NCBI RefSeq assembly: GCF_008017805.1 | Contig: NZ_VRTT01000001.1 | Span: 300,950 to 364,949, forward strand | Source of the DNA: Paenibacillus sp. N3.4 | GTDB taxonomy: Bacteria; Bacillota; Bacilli; Paenibacillales; NBRC-103111 | Direction: 5' to 3' | DNA: 64,000 nt | Part shown: in pieces, positions 8,015 to 15,899 of the stretch | Layout: every line of letters starts with the position of its first letter | Numbering within the stretch: the first letter of the stretch is position 1 | Translations under genes and position numbers: made by a program | Notes under the pieces: model-generated | The model's input: only the letters and a program-made list of their open reading frames with translations | Databases searched by the model: none | What the model was told of the DNA's origin: nothing

Positions 8015-8046
8015 AAAACACTGATGAAAAATATTCACCAGTGTTG
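8015..8046 (-). terminator. Terminator of the CD3324-like gene
   Basis: On the minus strand AACACTGGTGA pairs with TCATCAGTGTT (one mismatch) and runs into TTTTTT. It starts a few bases past the stop at 8051. Confidence 0.75.
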
Positions 8047-8050
8047 TTCC

Positions 8051-8320
8051 CTACTTTTTATATGAATAAACTATTTTCTTAATGGTTTCGGTTGAGAGGA
8101 AATATTCCATAGCCAGTTGGTCGATACTGCTGTTACTAATAAAAGCATTTCTGATAGCGACATTTCGCTGATCAAGCAACCGCCTCCCGCCACTCAAACT
8201 TCCCCAATCCTTATATTCCGCTTCCTGCTTAGGAATGTACAGAGTCTCTCCTTGAACATATTTTTGGATTTCCATGATTAGCTTTTCGGGTAAAACCTTT
8301 GTTGCATTTGTATATTTCAA
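8051..8320 (-). CDS. CD3324-family-like small protein
   Basis: This 89-residue protein reads KYTNATKVLPEKLIMEIQKY, then GETLYIPKQ, then a conserved W and GGRRLLDQRN, and ends with IDQLAMEYFLSTETIKKIVY. The last part is a helix-turn-helix-like segment. This layout matches the small CD3324-type proteins of Firmicutes (Mor-like DNA-binding), whose function is not established. It is monocistronic with its own terminator. A large inverted repeat lies just upstream at 8356-8448. Confidence 0.7.
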   Translation of the reverse strand: MKYTNATKVLPEKLIMEIQKYVQGETLYIPKQEAEYKDWGSLSGGRRLLDQRNVAIRNAFISNSSIDQLAMEYFLSTETIKKIVYSYKK

Positions 8321-8355
8321 TTTTGCCCGCCCCTTATTTTGATTTTTTAAATAAG

Positions 8356-8448
8356 GTGCAAAGCCAAAATATTAGAAAAGCTTTTTCAGCGTTAAAATTT
8401 GTTTCGCCCCATGCAAAGTAACGCTTTCCCAATAATTGGCTTTGCATG
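8356..8448. repeat. Nested inverted repeats upstream of the CD3324-like gene
   Basis: GTGCAAAGCCAAAATATTAG at 8356-8375 and its continuation to 8381 pair with the region 8423-8448 (GCTTTCCCAATAATTGGC...). Within the right side, CATGCAAAG at 8410-8418 also pairs with CTTTGCATG at 8440-8448, so two alternative stems compete. Confidence 0.55.
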
Positions 8449-8634
8449 AGTAGAAGAAGTGACAGACAATCTTAAGAGATTCTCCATCAGTAAGCACCCC
8501 CTTTTACTTTACAAGTATAGCATAATTTCAAAGATTGTATTCTTCCGCTCCCCTGTGACCAGCGAAATGATCAACATGATCTTCATCCGTAAGAATGGAT
8601 GCATCCTTGATAAAAATGCATCTACTAAGCTTGC

Positions 8635-8860
8635 CCATGATTTTGTGAGGAGAAAATAGTGCAGCAGCCCGCCGCGGCTGTAATGTCTCCACGCAGGGCA
8701 TGCATATGGGGATTAAATGCGACTTGTCTATTCACGTAATAATTATCTGAATTTAAGGTTGGGTTAATATCCCCCTGTTATTCTATAAATACCCCATTAC
8801 CACTATTCACATAGAGCGAATTGGACTTGCGACCGTAAAGAGTTGCAGGTCTAATTTTTT
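8635..8860 (-). pseudogene. Degenerate coding remnant, family unknown
   Basis: One minus-strand frame reads TLYGRKSNSLYVNSGNGVFI, a TAA, then QGDINPTLNSDNYYVNRQV and AFNPHMHALRGDITAAAGCC before a TAG at 8635. Composition is protein-like on both sides of the internal stop, but there is no start or SD. The region 8449-8634 holds a 66-codon plus-strand frame that I do not believe is a gene. Confidence 0.3.
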
Positions 8861-8949
8861 TCTAATTCTTCTAGATAACAATTGTAACGGAAAGATTTAT
8901 GCTTCAGATTACGCTTGCAATCCCACTTCATGAAATAAAAAGTTAATAC

Positions 8950-8998
8950 AAAACGGCAGGATCAAATTCATACGCCGAATTTGATCCTGCGTTTTGCT
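8950..8998 (-). terminator. Terminator of the chemoreceptor gene
   Basis: AAAACGGCAGGATCAAATTC pairs with GAATTTGATCCTGCGTTTT, one bulge, about 25 bases past the stop of the gene at 9021. Confidence 0.8.
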
Positions 8999-9020
8999 TT
9001 TACGATATATATGATTCTCC

Positions 9021-10796
9021 TCAGACCTTAATCTCTTTAACAGATTCCTGTAAATAATGTGTCATTCTACTGATCTCTGCAGCCGAATCGGCAAAATAAC
9101 TTGCAATACTTAGCTGTTTATCCGTCCATTCTCCAATCTGGAGCGTTTGATCTGACGTAGCTTTGGCAATGCCGGCAATTTCATCGACCGTAACCGATAT
9201 TTCCTCTGAACTCGCGGTAATTTGCTCCGTAGCATCGGAAATTTCTTGTATTTGTTCGGTTACGAATCGGAACATCTCCACGACGGTCAAAAAAGATTCT
9301 TCAACCTCCGCCGACAATTCCGTGCCCATTCTTACTTCCATTGACCCCTTATCCATCGCCTCGCTGATTTGCAACGACTCATTTTGCACATTATGCAGTA
9401 AAGAAGCGATGCGTTGTGTAGAGCCGAAGGCATCATCTGCCAATTTTCTCACTTCTCCTGCGACAACAGCAAACCCGGTACCATGCTCACCGGCACGTGC
9501 AGCCTCAATGGATGCATTCAATGCAAGTAGTTTGGTTTGTTTGGCAATGTTGGAAATGGCTTTTAAAGCCTCTTCGATCTCGCTCGAATAGTCACGTAAA
9601 ATGGTAACACGTCTGACGGTTTCGTCAGTAGCTGAGGCTATCGTACGAATCTGTTGATTCATACGCCCGATCATATTTCGGCCTGATTCAGCATTCTCCA
9701 GAGCTTTAACGGAGGCGTCCGAAACCATAAATGAGGCTTCTGATATGCGCTGAATTGTGAATGTGACCTCTTCCATGGCACGCGCGCTATCCTGGGTGCT
9801 GCTATGCTGAACATTTGCTCCGCTAGCAACCTGATTGACCGCCCCGTTAAGTTGGGTATTCATCTCAAGCAAATGCTGTGCTTCAGAGGTGAAGCGTTCG
9901 GAGGAACTGACCAATTGATCGGATAGTTGAGCAGTTTTTGAAACCATACCACCGACAATGGTATGGAGACTATTCGACATTGTTACAATGGCACTGTGCA
10001 TGGCACCAACTTCATCCTCCGTTCGTACGGGATGTTCCTGAAGCTGCCTTTTTGCCTCTGCGAATTCACCGGAAGAAATATTTTTTGCAGCAGATACGAT
10101 CCATTTCAGCGGGCGAAGGGCACGAATAAGCATCCACACCAGAAACCCAATGCCCAAAAATGTCAGTATGATCATGAGAAAGTAGTACGGTATGCTTTTA
10201 TGGATAACGCTGCTAGCAATGCTATCAATTGCCGCGGCTTCCGTATCGATTCCTATAACGCCAAGAACACTGCCATCCGATCGTTTGATTGGCGCGTACG
10301 AAGAAATATATTTGCCATATTGGGGATTGTCGATGATCGCAGAGCTTGCCGTATTTCCCATTAACAGCGTTTTGACAGCATCTGGAGGAATATCAGTTAC
10401 TTCGTTTATGGGAGAAGCAGATGCCGAATCCTTAGGTTGGCCGTCGATCATAATAAGTGGATGCTGACTGTCATCAATGCGCACTATATAAACATAAAGC
10501 GCTCCGATTTGCGTACGGAACAGATCCAGTTCTTGTCGAATCGTCCAATATTCATCATTCTCCTGTGGGTTTTTCAAAAATTGTTCCAATCTTGCTGAGT
10601 TAACTTGCTTAGAGTAACTTTCTGCCATATGCGCGCCATAGCTTGTAATTACCTGATTGGCTGCTACTTTTGAATTGGTTATCTGTAACATCATATAGCC
10701 CGATGATAATAGCAGAATAACAATCATAATTACGACAGCAATTCGCAATGCCAAGCGTCTTCTAACCCATTTGAACAAAATCATCCTATGAATCAA
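9021..10796 (-). CDS. Methyl-accepting chemotaxis protein
   Basis: This 591-residue chemoreceptor has one transmembrane segment at about 14-36, an extracytoplasmic sensing region of about 165 residues (Cache-like), a second segment at about 204-226 ([19 protein letters not shown]), a HAMP linker to about 280, and the coiled-coil signalling domain. The hairpin tip reads [20 protein letters not shown], then [19 protein letters not shown]. Canonical tips have QTN and GRG, so Lys and Thr replace Asn and Arg here. The listed start is a TTG next to AAGGGG; an in-frame ATG four codons later is the alternative. The ligand is unknown. It stands alone with its own terminator. Confidence 0.93.
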   Translation of the reverse strand: MIHRMILFKWVRRRLALRIAVVIMIVILLLSSGYMMLQITNSKVAANQVITSYGAHMAESYSKQVNSARLEQFLKNPQENDEYWTIRQELDLFRTQIGALYVYIVRIDDSQHPLIMIDGQPKDSASASPINEVTDIPPDAVKTLLMGNTASSAIIDNPQYGKYISSYAPIKRSDGSVLGVIGIDTEAAAIDSIASSVIHKSIPYYFLMIILTFLGIGFLVWMLIRALRPLKWIVSAAKNISSGEFAEAKRQLQEHPVRTEDEVGAMHSAIVTMSNSLHTIVGGMVSKTAQLSDQLVSSSERFTSEAQHLLEMNTQLNGAVNQVASGANVQHSSTQDSARAMEEVTFTIQRISEASFMVSDASVKALENAESGRNMIGRMNQQIRTIASATDETVRRVTILRDYSSEIEEALKAISNIAKQTKLLALNASIEAARAGEHGTGFAVVAGEVRKLADDAFGSTQRIASLLHNVQNESLQISEAMDKGSMEVRMGTELSAEVEESFLTVVEMFRFVTEQIQEISDATEQITASSEEISVTVDEIAGIAKATSDQTLQIGEWTDKQLSIASYFADSAAEISRMTHYLQESVKEIKV

Positions 10797-11092
10797 GCCC
10801 CTTTTTGCTATGTCTTGCTATATTTTTTTAATATTCGAGAATATTCGATATTTTTTTCAAAATCCCTCCCCATTTGCATACTAATATTCTAAAATAACTA
10901 AGCTGAAACGATGGCAGAATTAAGATTGGATGACACGGCGGTGATAGAGAAAGAGGCGCGACTTGGAAACGTCTGAACATTTTGTTATGATTTTGGATCA
11001 GGTGTTCACCTTTATTTATGAATCCGGCAAGCGTCGGAACCATGTATGATAACAATGTTTATAGACAACCAGAACAGTTGGGAGAATTTATC

Positions 11093-11614
11093 ATGGACGA
11101 AAGACAATTTAATGAAATCTTCGCGATTATGAAATCTTCATTTCCGGATAGTGAAATGAGAACTTATGCTGGGCAACAGGCACTACTTTCCAACCCCTAC
11201 TACCACCTTATTACGCAGATGGATGACAATGAGAACATCATCGCTTTCTTAGCCGCATGGGAATTTCCTCTGTTCCGTTTTGTGGAGCATATTGCCGTTA
11301 ATCCCACCATACGTGGTGGAGGCATAGGGGGAAAGTTAGTAAACGCGTATATCGGAGAGTCACAGAAGCCTGTTTTGTTGGAAGTAGAGCCGCCTGTCAT
11401 AGAGTTAGCACAACGGAGAGTAGGCTTTTATGAGCGATTGGGGTTTCATCTCAATTTTTTTGAATATGTGCAGCCTCCTCTTCAGGAGGGACAAGAGGAT
11501 TTATCGCTCAACATTATGAGCTATCCTCAAGCTCTTACGGAATCTGAATTTGGCCTTTATAAAGGAACCTTGTATACCGAGGTGTATCAGGTTCCCGAAC
11601 GCAACCGTTTATAA
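11093..11614 (+). CDS. GNAT family N-acetyltransferase
   Basis: This protein of about 173 residues transfers an acetyl group from acetyl-CoA. The CoA-binding motif A is IAVNPTIRGGGIGGKLVN (R-x-x-G-x-G/A type), followed by LLEVEPPV and YERLGF, the usual motif B. I chose the ATG at 11093 because GGGAG lies 8 bases before it; an in-frame ATG at 11018 would add 25 unusual residues. The acceptor is unknown. A hairpin terminator follows. Confidence 0.85.
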   Translation: MDERQFNEIFAIMKSSFPDSEMRTYAGQQALLSNPYYHLITQMDDNENIIAFLAAWEFPLFRFVEHIAVNPTIRGGGIGGKLVNAYIGESQKPVLLEVEPPVIELAQRRVGFYERLGFHLNFFEYVQPPLQEGQEDLSLNIMSYPQALTESEFGLYKGTLYTEVYQVPERNRL

Positions 11615-11636
11615 AATACCTCTGGTATATCGCAGA

Positions 11637-11682
11637 GAGCCCCTCTTGAAATAATGAAACAATCAAGGGGGGCTTTCTTTGT
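11637..11682 (+). terminator. Terminator between the GNAT and LysR genes
   Basis: AGCCCCTCTTGA pairs with TCAAGGGGGGCT and is followed by TTCTTTG. The genes converge here, and the minus-strand LysR gene ends at 11695. Confidence 0.7.
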
Positions 11683-11694
11683 CTTACAAGGACG

Positions 11695-12603
11695 CTAAAC
11701 GCTCAACGACCTTTTATAAGGATTCTGACGAATCATTTGAATGAGGTTTGTCGTCGCTGCAGATAGCGGTTCATTTTTCCGCGTACAGATAGCAATTGTA
11801 TTTTGTAGATGGATCCCTTCAACATAGACGCGACATAATTCTCCACGCTCAACATATTCACGTACAACCAATGAAGAAACGAAGTTGGCGCCGTAACCGG
11901 CAATAACTGCCGTGATAGCCTCATGCAATCCATTGAATTGCAGCGTGATTTTGGGTATCGATGAATTATACGTTCGACACAGAGCAAATAATCTCTCGCG
12001 TGTTGAACTTCCCTCCTCCCGCATGACAAAAGGCTCCCTCATCATTTCGAGTAATGAGACTTGCTGGTTCGCATATCTGTGATTTGGAGCAACTACAAAC
12101 CATAATTCATCTTGAAACAGCTCTTCAGTCTGTATCGTATCGGGATACTCTTCGGGTAATCCTCCATAAATCGCTAAATCTACGTCCACATTTAACAGCT
12201 TTTTCATGGCATCGCTTGAATTGGTCGTAGTAATCGTCATTTCGACTTGTTCATATTGTTGTTTGAACTTTGCAATCCAAGTAGGGATCAGAAAATGAGC
12301 AGGTAAATACGTTGCAGCTAATCGAATATATCCGTTCGTTCCGTTACGGTAATCTTGTGAGAATTGTTCGATTTGCTGTTCTACCGCAAAGAGCCTCTTT
12401 GCAAGCAAAGCTATTTTTTCACCGGCATCAGTTAAAGCAATCCCTCTGCCCTGAGGCTTTAGCAGCGTGAGGAATAATTCCTTTTCGAACTTTTTAATTT
12501 GAGCCGTAATAGCTGGCTGACTTATATTTAATAATTCTGAGGCGCGTGTCACACTTCCCGTGGAGGCGATCACGTGAAATAAACGTAAGGCATGCAGATT
12601 CAT
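11695..12603 (-). CDS. LysR-type transcriptional regulator
   Basis: This protein of about 302 residues has the LysR N-terminal winged helix (LHALRLFHVIASTGSVTRAS, ELLNISQPAITAQIKKFE) and a periplasmic-binding-fold effector domain from about 90 on. The chosen start follows AAGGAG by 8 bases; a longer in-frame start adds six residues. It is divergent from an O-methyltransferase gene, the usual LysR arrangement, so that gene is the likely target. The inducer is unknown. Confidence 0.9.
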   Translation of the reverse strand: MNLHALRLFHVIASTGSVTRASELLNISQPAITAQIKKFEKELFLTLLKPQGRGIALTDAGEKIALLAKRLFAVEQQIEQFSQDYRNGTNGYIRLAATYLPAHFLIPTWIAKFKQQYEQVEMTITTTNSSDAMKKLLNVDVDLAIYGGLPEEYPDTIQTEELFQDELWFVVAPNHRYANQQVSLLEMMREPFVMREEGSSTRERLFALCRTYNSSIPKITLQFNGLHEAITAVIAGYGANFVSSLVVREYVERGELCRVYVEGIHLQNTIAICTRKNEPLSAATTNLIQMIRQNPYKRSLSV

Positions 12604-12636
12604 CCTAACTTCTCCTTGCACCCATTCATATATTTA

Positions 12637-12682
12637 AAGTATAAATACAGAAAAAAGATATATTATACTTATGATTATACTT
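12637..12682. promoter_or_regulatory. Three-copy octamer, likely LysR operator
   Basis: AAGTATAA at 12637-12644 is answered by TTATACTT at 12663-12670 and again at 12675-12682. The last two are spaced 12 bp apart, about one helical turn. The block fills the divergent promoter gap and fits a LysR recognition plus activation site. Confidence 0.5.
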
Positions 12683-12726
12683 CATTTACACTTAATTCAG
12701 AAGTTAAAAATGAATGAGGAGATGTG

Positions 12727-13401
12727 ATGATCATGAATCAAACGAGCACTTGGGATAAAGTAGATCAATATATTTCAGAGCACCTCATTCCCCATGATTC
12801 TATTCTGGAAAAAGTGTTGGCAGCCAATCAGCAAGCAGGGTTACCCCCTTATGATGTATCGCCAAGCCAAGGGAAATTATTGCATATATTAGCCCACATG
12901 CAAGGCGCCAAGCGCATACTGGAGATCGGTACATTAGGAGGTTACAGTACAATTTGGTTAGCGAGAGCACTACCTTCTGACGGACAATTAATCACAATCG
13001 AGTTTGACCCGCTTCATGCTAAAGTAGCTCAAGCCAACATATCCCTTGCTCAAATGGATGGTGTTGTGGAGCTTCGAGTCGGGGATGCTTTGCAGCAATT
13101 GGCTCAAATGGAAGAAGAGGAGATGGGGTCCTTTGATCTTATTTTTATTGATGCCGATAAGCCTAATAATCCCAACTATTTAAAATGGGCTCTACGGTTT
13201 TCACACCCAGGAACTGTTATTATTGGAGATAATGTTATCCGTGAAGGCGAGGTCATCAACGAAAATAGCCTTGATCCCCGTGTAAATGGCGTAAGAAAGT
13301 TCTTTGACCTGTTGGCTGAAGAATCGAGAATTACCGCAACGGCCATTCAAACTGTGGGCAGTAAAGGATATGATGGTTTCGTAATTGGGATTGTTAAATG
13401 A
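12727..13401 (+). CDS. SAM-dependent O-methyltransferase
   Basis: This protein of about 224 residues belongs to the catechol/caffeoyl-CoA O-methyltransferase family (Methyltransf_3). The SAM motif I is ILEIGTLGGYSTIWLARALP. The metal-binding motif is LIFIDADKPNNPNYLKWAL, and GTVIIGDNVIREGEV follows, as in metal-dependent members. The ATG at 12727 has AGGAG about 5 bases upstream; ATG 12733 and GTG 12724 are also in frame. It is probably controlled by the divergent LysR protein. The substrate is not known. Confidence 0.9.
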   Translation: MIMNQTSTWDKVDQYISEHLIPHDSILEKVLAANQQAGLPPYDVSPSQGKLLHILAHMQGAKRILEIGTLGGYSTIWLARALPSDGQLITIEFDPLHAKVAQANISLAQMDGVVELRVGDALQQLAQMEEEEMGSFDLIFIDADKPNNPNYLKWALRFSHPGTVIIGDNVIREGEVINENSLDPRVNGVRKFFDLLAEESRITATAIQTVGSKGYDGFVIGIVK

Positions 13402-13447
13402 ACGGATTCATCCCAATCAGGCAATAGTCTCATTGGATCGTTTGCAT

Positions 13448-14002
13448 CTACATCCTCATCTTTTTGCATTTAAGAACCCAGGCAGGCGGTACATTCATGC
13501 ACGTGTACCCCACATCTGCTATAGAAAAATTCGTTTGAAATTTCTTTTTCAGCAGAAGTGTATATTGAAATGCGATAAAAACGCCATGACAAGCTAAAGC
13601 CTCATTGATGATTTGAAACAACCGTTCTTGCAATTCATCGGAAAAGTTGGCAAAAGGAAGCCCAGAAACAATCAGGTCAAAAGGACGCCCAGTTTCTTTT
13701 ACGACTTCACTGAGTTTGCAGGCATCATCAAGTATGCGAAACTCCGGAAAGCGCTGCTTCAAATCCTCTCGGAATTTACCGTTTTGTTCAAACAGGAACA
13801 TTTGACTTTGAGAAGTCATGTTGTTTTGTATATATTTGGTGAACACGCCTGTTCCCGGACCGAGCTCTGCGATTTGTTGCATTTTGTGCCATGGCAATGT
13901 GACCGGCAGCATTTTACGGGTTAAGAACCGTGAACTGGGCATAATGCTGCCCACTTGGCCGGCATGTATGAGAAACTCTCCGAAGAACGATGGCTTTTTC
14001 AT
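13448..14002 (-). CDS. PmtA-like class I methyltransferase (paralogue 1)
   Basis: This 184-residue protein has SAM motif I IAELGPGTGVFTKYI, acidic strand 2 FLFEQN, and the motif IV segment LIVSGLPFANF. The last is the KsgA/phospholipid N-methyltransferase type of site (N/S-G-L-P-F). The N-terminus FLIHAGQVGSIMPSSRFLTR is a lipid-methyltransferase-like amphipathic lead. A paralogue at 18273 shares GSxxPSSxFLxxKM, ELGxGTG, GLPFxNF, FIAFQY and MNVPPA. Its ATG overlaps the stop of the ABC permease (ATGA), so it is the last gene of the GntR-ABC operon. Function on phospholipids is inferred, not shown. Confidence 0.75.
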   Translation of the reverse strand: MKKPSFFGEFLIHAGQVGSIMPSSRFLTRKMLPVTLPWHKMQQIAELGPGTGVFTKYIQNNMTSQSQMFLFEQNGKFREDLKQRFPEFRILDDACKLSEVVKETGRPFDLIVSGLPFANFSDELQERLFQIINEALACHGVFIAFQYTLLLKKKFQTNFSIADVGYTCMNVPPAWVLKCKKMRM

Positions 14003-14667
14003 TCGACACCTACCTTCTTTTCTAACAAGTACACATTTATCCCAAAGAAAACGAGGCTAAGCATGAGTAAGGTTAAGAATGAAGGCCAATTCGCAAATAC
14101 GATAATCCAAACTAACAATCCGACAACAAAAGCAAGAAAGGTTACCAGAAGAGAAAGCTTGCCGATCCATTTTCCCAGAAGCGTACTCATCGAACATAAA
14201 AAAACAAGACTCGTCGCGGTAAGAAAAAGCTTTACGACTAAAATCACCTTAGACCACTCAAACGTGACCAAAGGCTCAGCTCTAAATAATACCCCGTCGC
14301 TTAGCCAGTGCTGGATCCATAATCCTACAATCGTTACGGCTAATAAAAGCAATATTTCCACTAGAATAGCGATGTATTTGGTTATCAGCAAGTAGGTTCT
14401 AGGGACCGGAAGAGCTAATAAATGATAGATCGAATGCTGCTTCCACTCCTCACGCCATGTAGAAAAACCATGCATAAACGGAATAAGAAGTACTACTACA
14501 AAAACAGCTATATTTAAAAACATCATAAAGGCCATATTATCTAAGTTACTGTGAAACGCTAGAATCGTAACTGCTGCAATCAAAAGAACATCTGCTCCTA
14601 GCGTAATCAACATGATATTCCTTCGGTTTCGCAGTTCGGTTAGCAGCAAGCGACTAAATGCGTGCAT
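13999..14667 (-). CDS. ABC-2 type permease
   Basis: This protein of about 222 residues has six hydrophobic segments, starting near IMLITLGADVLLIAAVTILA, with LLALPVPRTYLLITKYIAIL in the loop typical of ABC-2 membrane subunits. It overlaps the end of the ATPase gene upstream and the start of the methyltransferase gene downstream, so all are translated from one message. The ATG at 14667 is favoured by spacing from AGAGGTG; ATG 14673 is two codons earlier. The substrate is unknown. Confidence 0.82.
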   Translation of the reverse strand: MHAFSRLLLTELRNRRNIMLITLGADVLLIAAVTILAFHSNLDNMAFMMFLNIAVFVVVLLIPFMHGFSTWREEWKQHSIYHLLALPVPRTYLLITKYIAILVEILLLLAVTIVGLWIQHWLSDGVLFRAEPLVTFEWSKVILVVKLFLTATSLVFLCSMSTLLGKWIGKLSLLVTFLAFVVGLLVWIIVFANWPSFLTLLMLSLVFFGINVYLLEKKVGVE

Positions 14668-15355
14668 GATCATACACCTCTTTCAAAATATCTATCAGTG
14701 ACTTGTTTCTTTCATGTTTTAATGTTTCTACATTTCCTGAAAGAAGCAGGTTACCGTCGTGTAAAAATAGGATCTTATCGAGCATAATATCAATTTCTGA
14801 GATTTCATGTGTGGTAATGATGATAGTTTGCCCTTCTTCCATGAAATCTTCGACAATGGCTTGGGCAATCTGCTGTCTTGCAAAAGGATCGATGCCAGAA
14901 AAAGGTTCATCCAGCAGCAGGTACTTAGCTTGTCGACTCAGCGCCAGCAGCAGCTTCATTTTTGCCCGCGTCCCTCTGGATGCTTGGTGAATAAGCCAAT
15001 CTTCCTTTAATTCAAAAAAATTCAATAAATGACGCGCCTTTTCATCGTCCCAATCCCAATAAATATCTTTCATGTAACGTATCGCATCGGACAATTTCAT
15101 CCAAGGATACCAGACATCAACATCTGGTAAATAGGTCATCATCGCTCTTGTGGTTTGACTGTGTGATTGGTCGTCAATAGTGATTTTCCCATGATCCAAA
15201 CGCACTAATCCTGCAATAGCTTTAAGCATCGTCGATTTTCCTGCCCCGTTCGTCCCCAACAATCCTATGATTTGACCCTCTTCAGCACAAAAAGATATAC
15301 CGTTCAAAGCTTTTTTATTTCCAAAAATTTTTACGGCGTCATCCACTTTAATCAT
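14654..15355 (-). CDS. ABC transporter ATP-binding protein, YtrB-like
   Basis: This 233-residue ATPase has Walker A GLLGTNGAGKSTMLKAI, Walker B KYLLLDEPFSGIDP and the switch His in IIITTHEIS. The signature is degenerate (ASRGTRAKMKLLLALS in place of LSGGQ), as usual in YtrB/EcsA-type ATPases. It overlaps the GntR gene upstream by a few bases and the permease downstream. The GntR-ATPase-permease order matches ytr-type operons that answer to cell-envelope stress. Confidence 0.88.
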   Translation of the reverse strand: MIKVDDAVKIFGNKKALNGISFCAEEGQIIGLLGTNGAGKSTMLKAIAGLVRLDHGKITIDDQSHSQTTRAMMTYLPDVDVWYPWMKLSDAIRYMKDIYWDWDDEKARHLLNFFELKEDWLIHQASRGTRAKMKLLLALSRQAKYLLLDEPFSGIDPFARQQIAQAIVEDFMEEGQTIIITTHEISEIDIMLDKILFLHDGNLLLSGNVETLKHERNKSLIDILKEVYDHARI

Positions 15356-15719
15356 TCCGGCTTTCCCCTCTCCAAATACTTTTAATGATGGCTAATATTT
15401 CTTCATCTGATCGCCCAAAAGACCTAAGGCTTTCAATACTTTCGCTTACCGCGGCATTGAATGCTTCTTTACGAAGGGATTCGAGTATGACTTCATCGCT
15501 TGTTATGAAACTTCCCTGTCCACGAGACGTAACGATCAAGTTCATCTCCTCCATCTCCCTATAGGCCCTCTGAATGGTATTAGGGTTAACCCCCAGTGTT
15601 TTCGCAAGCTCACGGCGTGAGGGAATTTCTTGCCCCAACTTGTAAGTGCCATTGAAAAGCTTTATTTTAATGTCGTTAATAATTTGGGAATAAATCGGCT
15701 CGATCTTATTAAATTCCAT
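15348..15719 (-). CDS. GntR family regulator, YtrA subgroup
   Basis: This protein of about 123 residues is only a winged-helix domain (PIYSQIINDIKIKLFNGTYK, IPSRRELAKTLGVNPNTIQR, GQGSFI) plus a short dimerisation tail, which is the YtrA subgroup. I chose the ATG at 15719 because GGAGG lies 5 bases upstream; the longer frame adds a cysteine-rich unlikely leader. It heads the operon, and a perfect palindrome at 15765-15790 lies in its promoter, so it probably represses itself and the ABC genes. Confidence 0.88.
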   Translation of the reverse strand: MEFNKIEPIYSQIINDIKIKLFNGTYKLGQEIPSRRELAKTLGVNPNTIQRAYREMEEMNLIVTSRGQGSFITSDEVILESLRKEAFNAAVSESIESLRSFGRSDEEILAIIKSIWRGESRND

Positions 15720-15764
15720 TGTTACCTCCATGCAACAACATAATGTCAATGTTACCGCCAACTC

Positions 15765-15790
15765 TACTGTATTAATTAATTAATACAGTA
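15765..15790. promoter_or_regulatory. 26-base perfect palindrome, likely GntR operator
   Basis: The sequence from 15765 to 15790 is its own reverse complement (TACTGTATTAATT and its mirror). It ends 45 bases before the GntR start codon. YtrA-type regulators bind palindromes of the GT-TA...TA-AC kind. Binding is inferred. Confidence 0.65.
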
Positions 15791-15865
15791 ACACATAAAA
15801 TTCATTCATGTCAACTGTCATTTTAGCTTGCTGACCGCAAATTCTCCTGCCGCATTAAATCTAAA

Positions 15866-15899
15866 AAATGCCGAAAACCCTAGTGGTTTCCGGCATTTT
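15866..15899 (-). terminator. Terminator of the two-component operon
   Basis: AAATGCCGGAAACC pairs with GGTTTTCGGCATTT around ACTAG (minus strand), with T and A tracts on both sides. It starts directly after the kinase stop at 15900. Confidence 0.8.

Noticed and set aside
8459..8659. 66-codon plus-strand frame
   Set aside because: No SD and no recognisable sequence; it overlaps a better minus-strand remnant.
10797..11092. Possible small genes (such as a 21-codon frame at 10912)
   Set aside because: Too short and without motif; nothing else is visible in this gap besides the GNAT SD.
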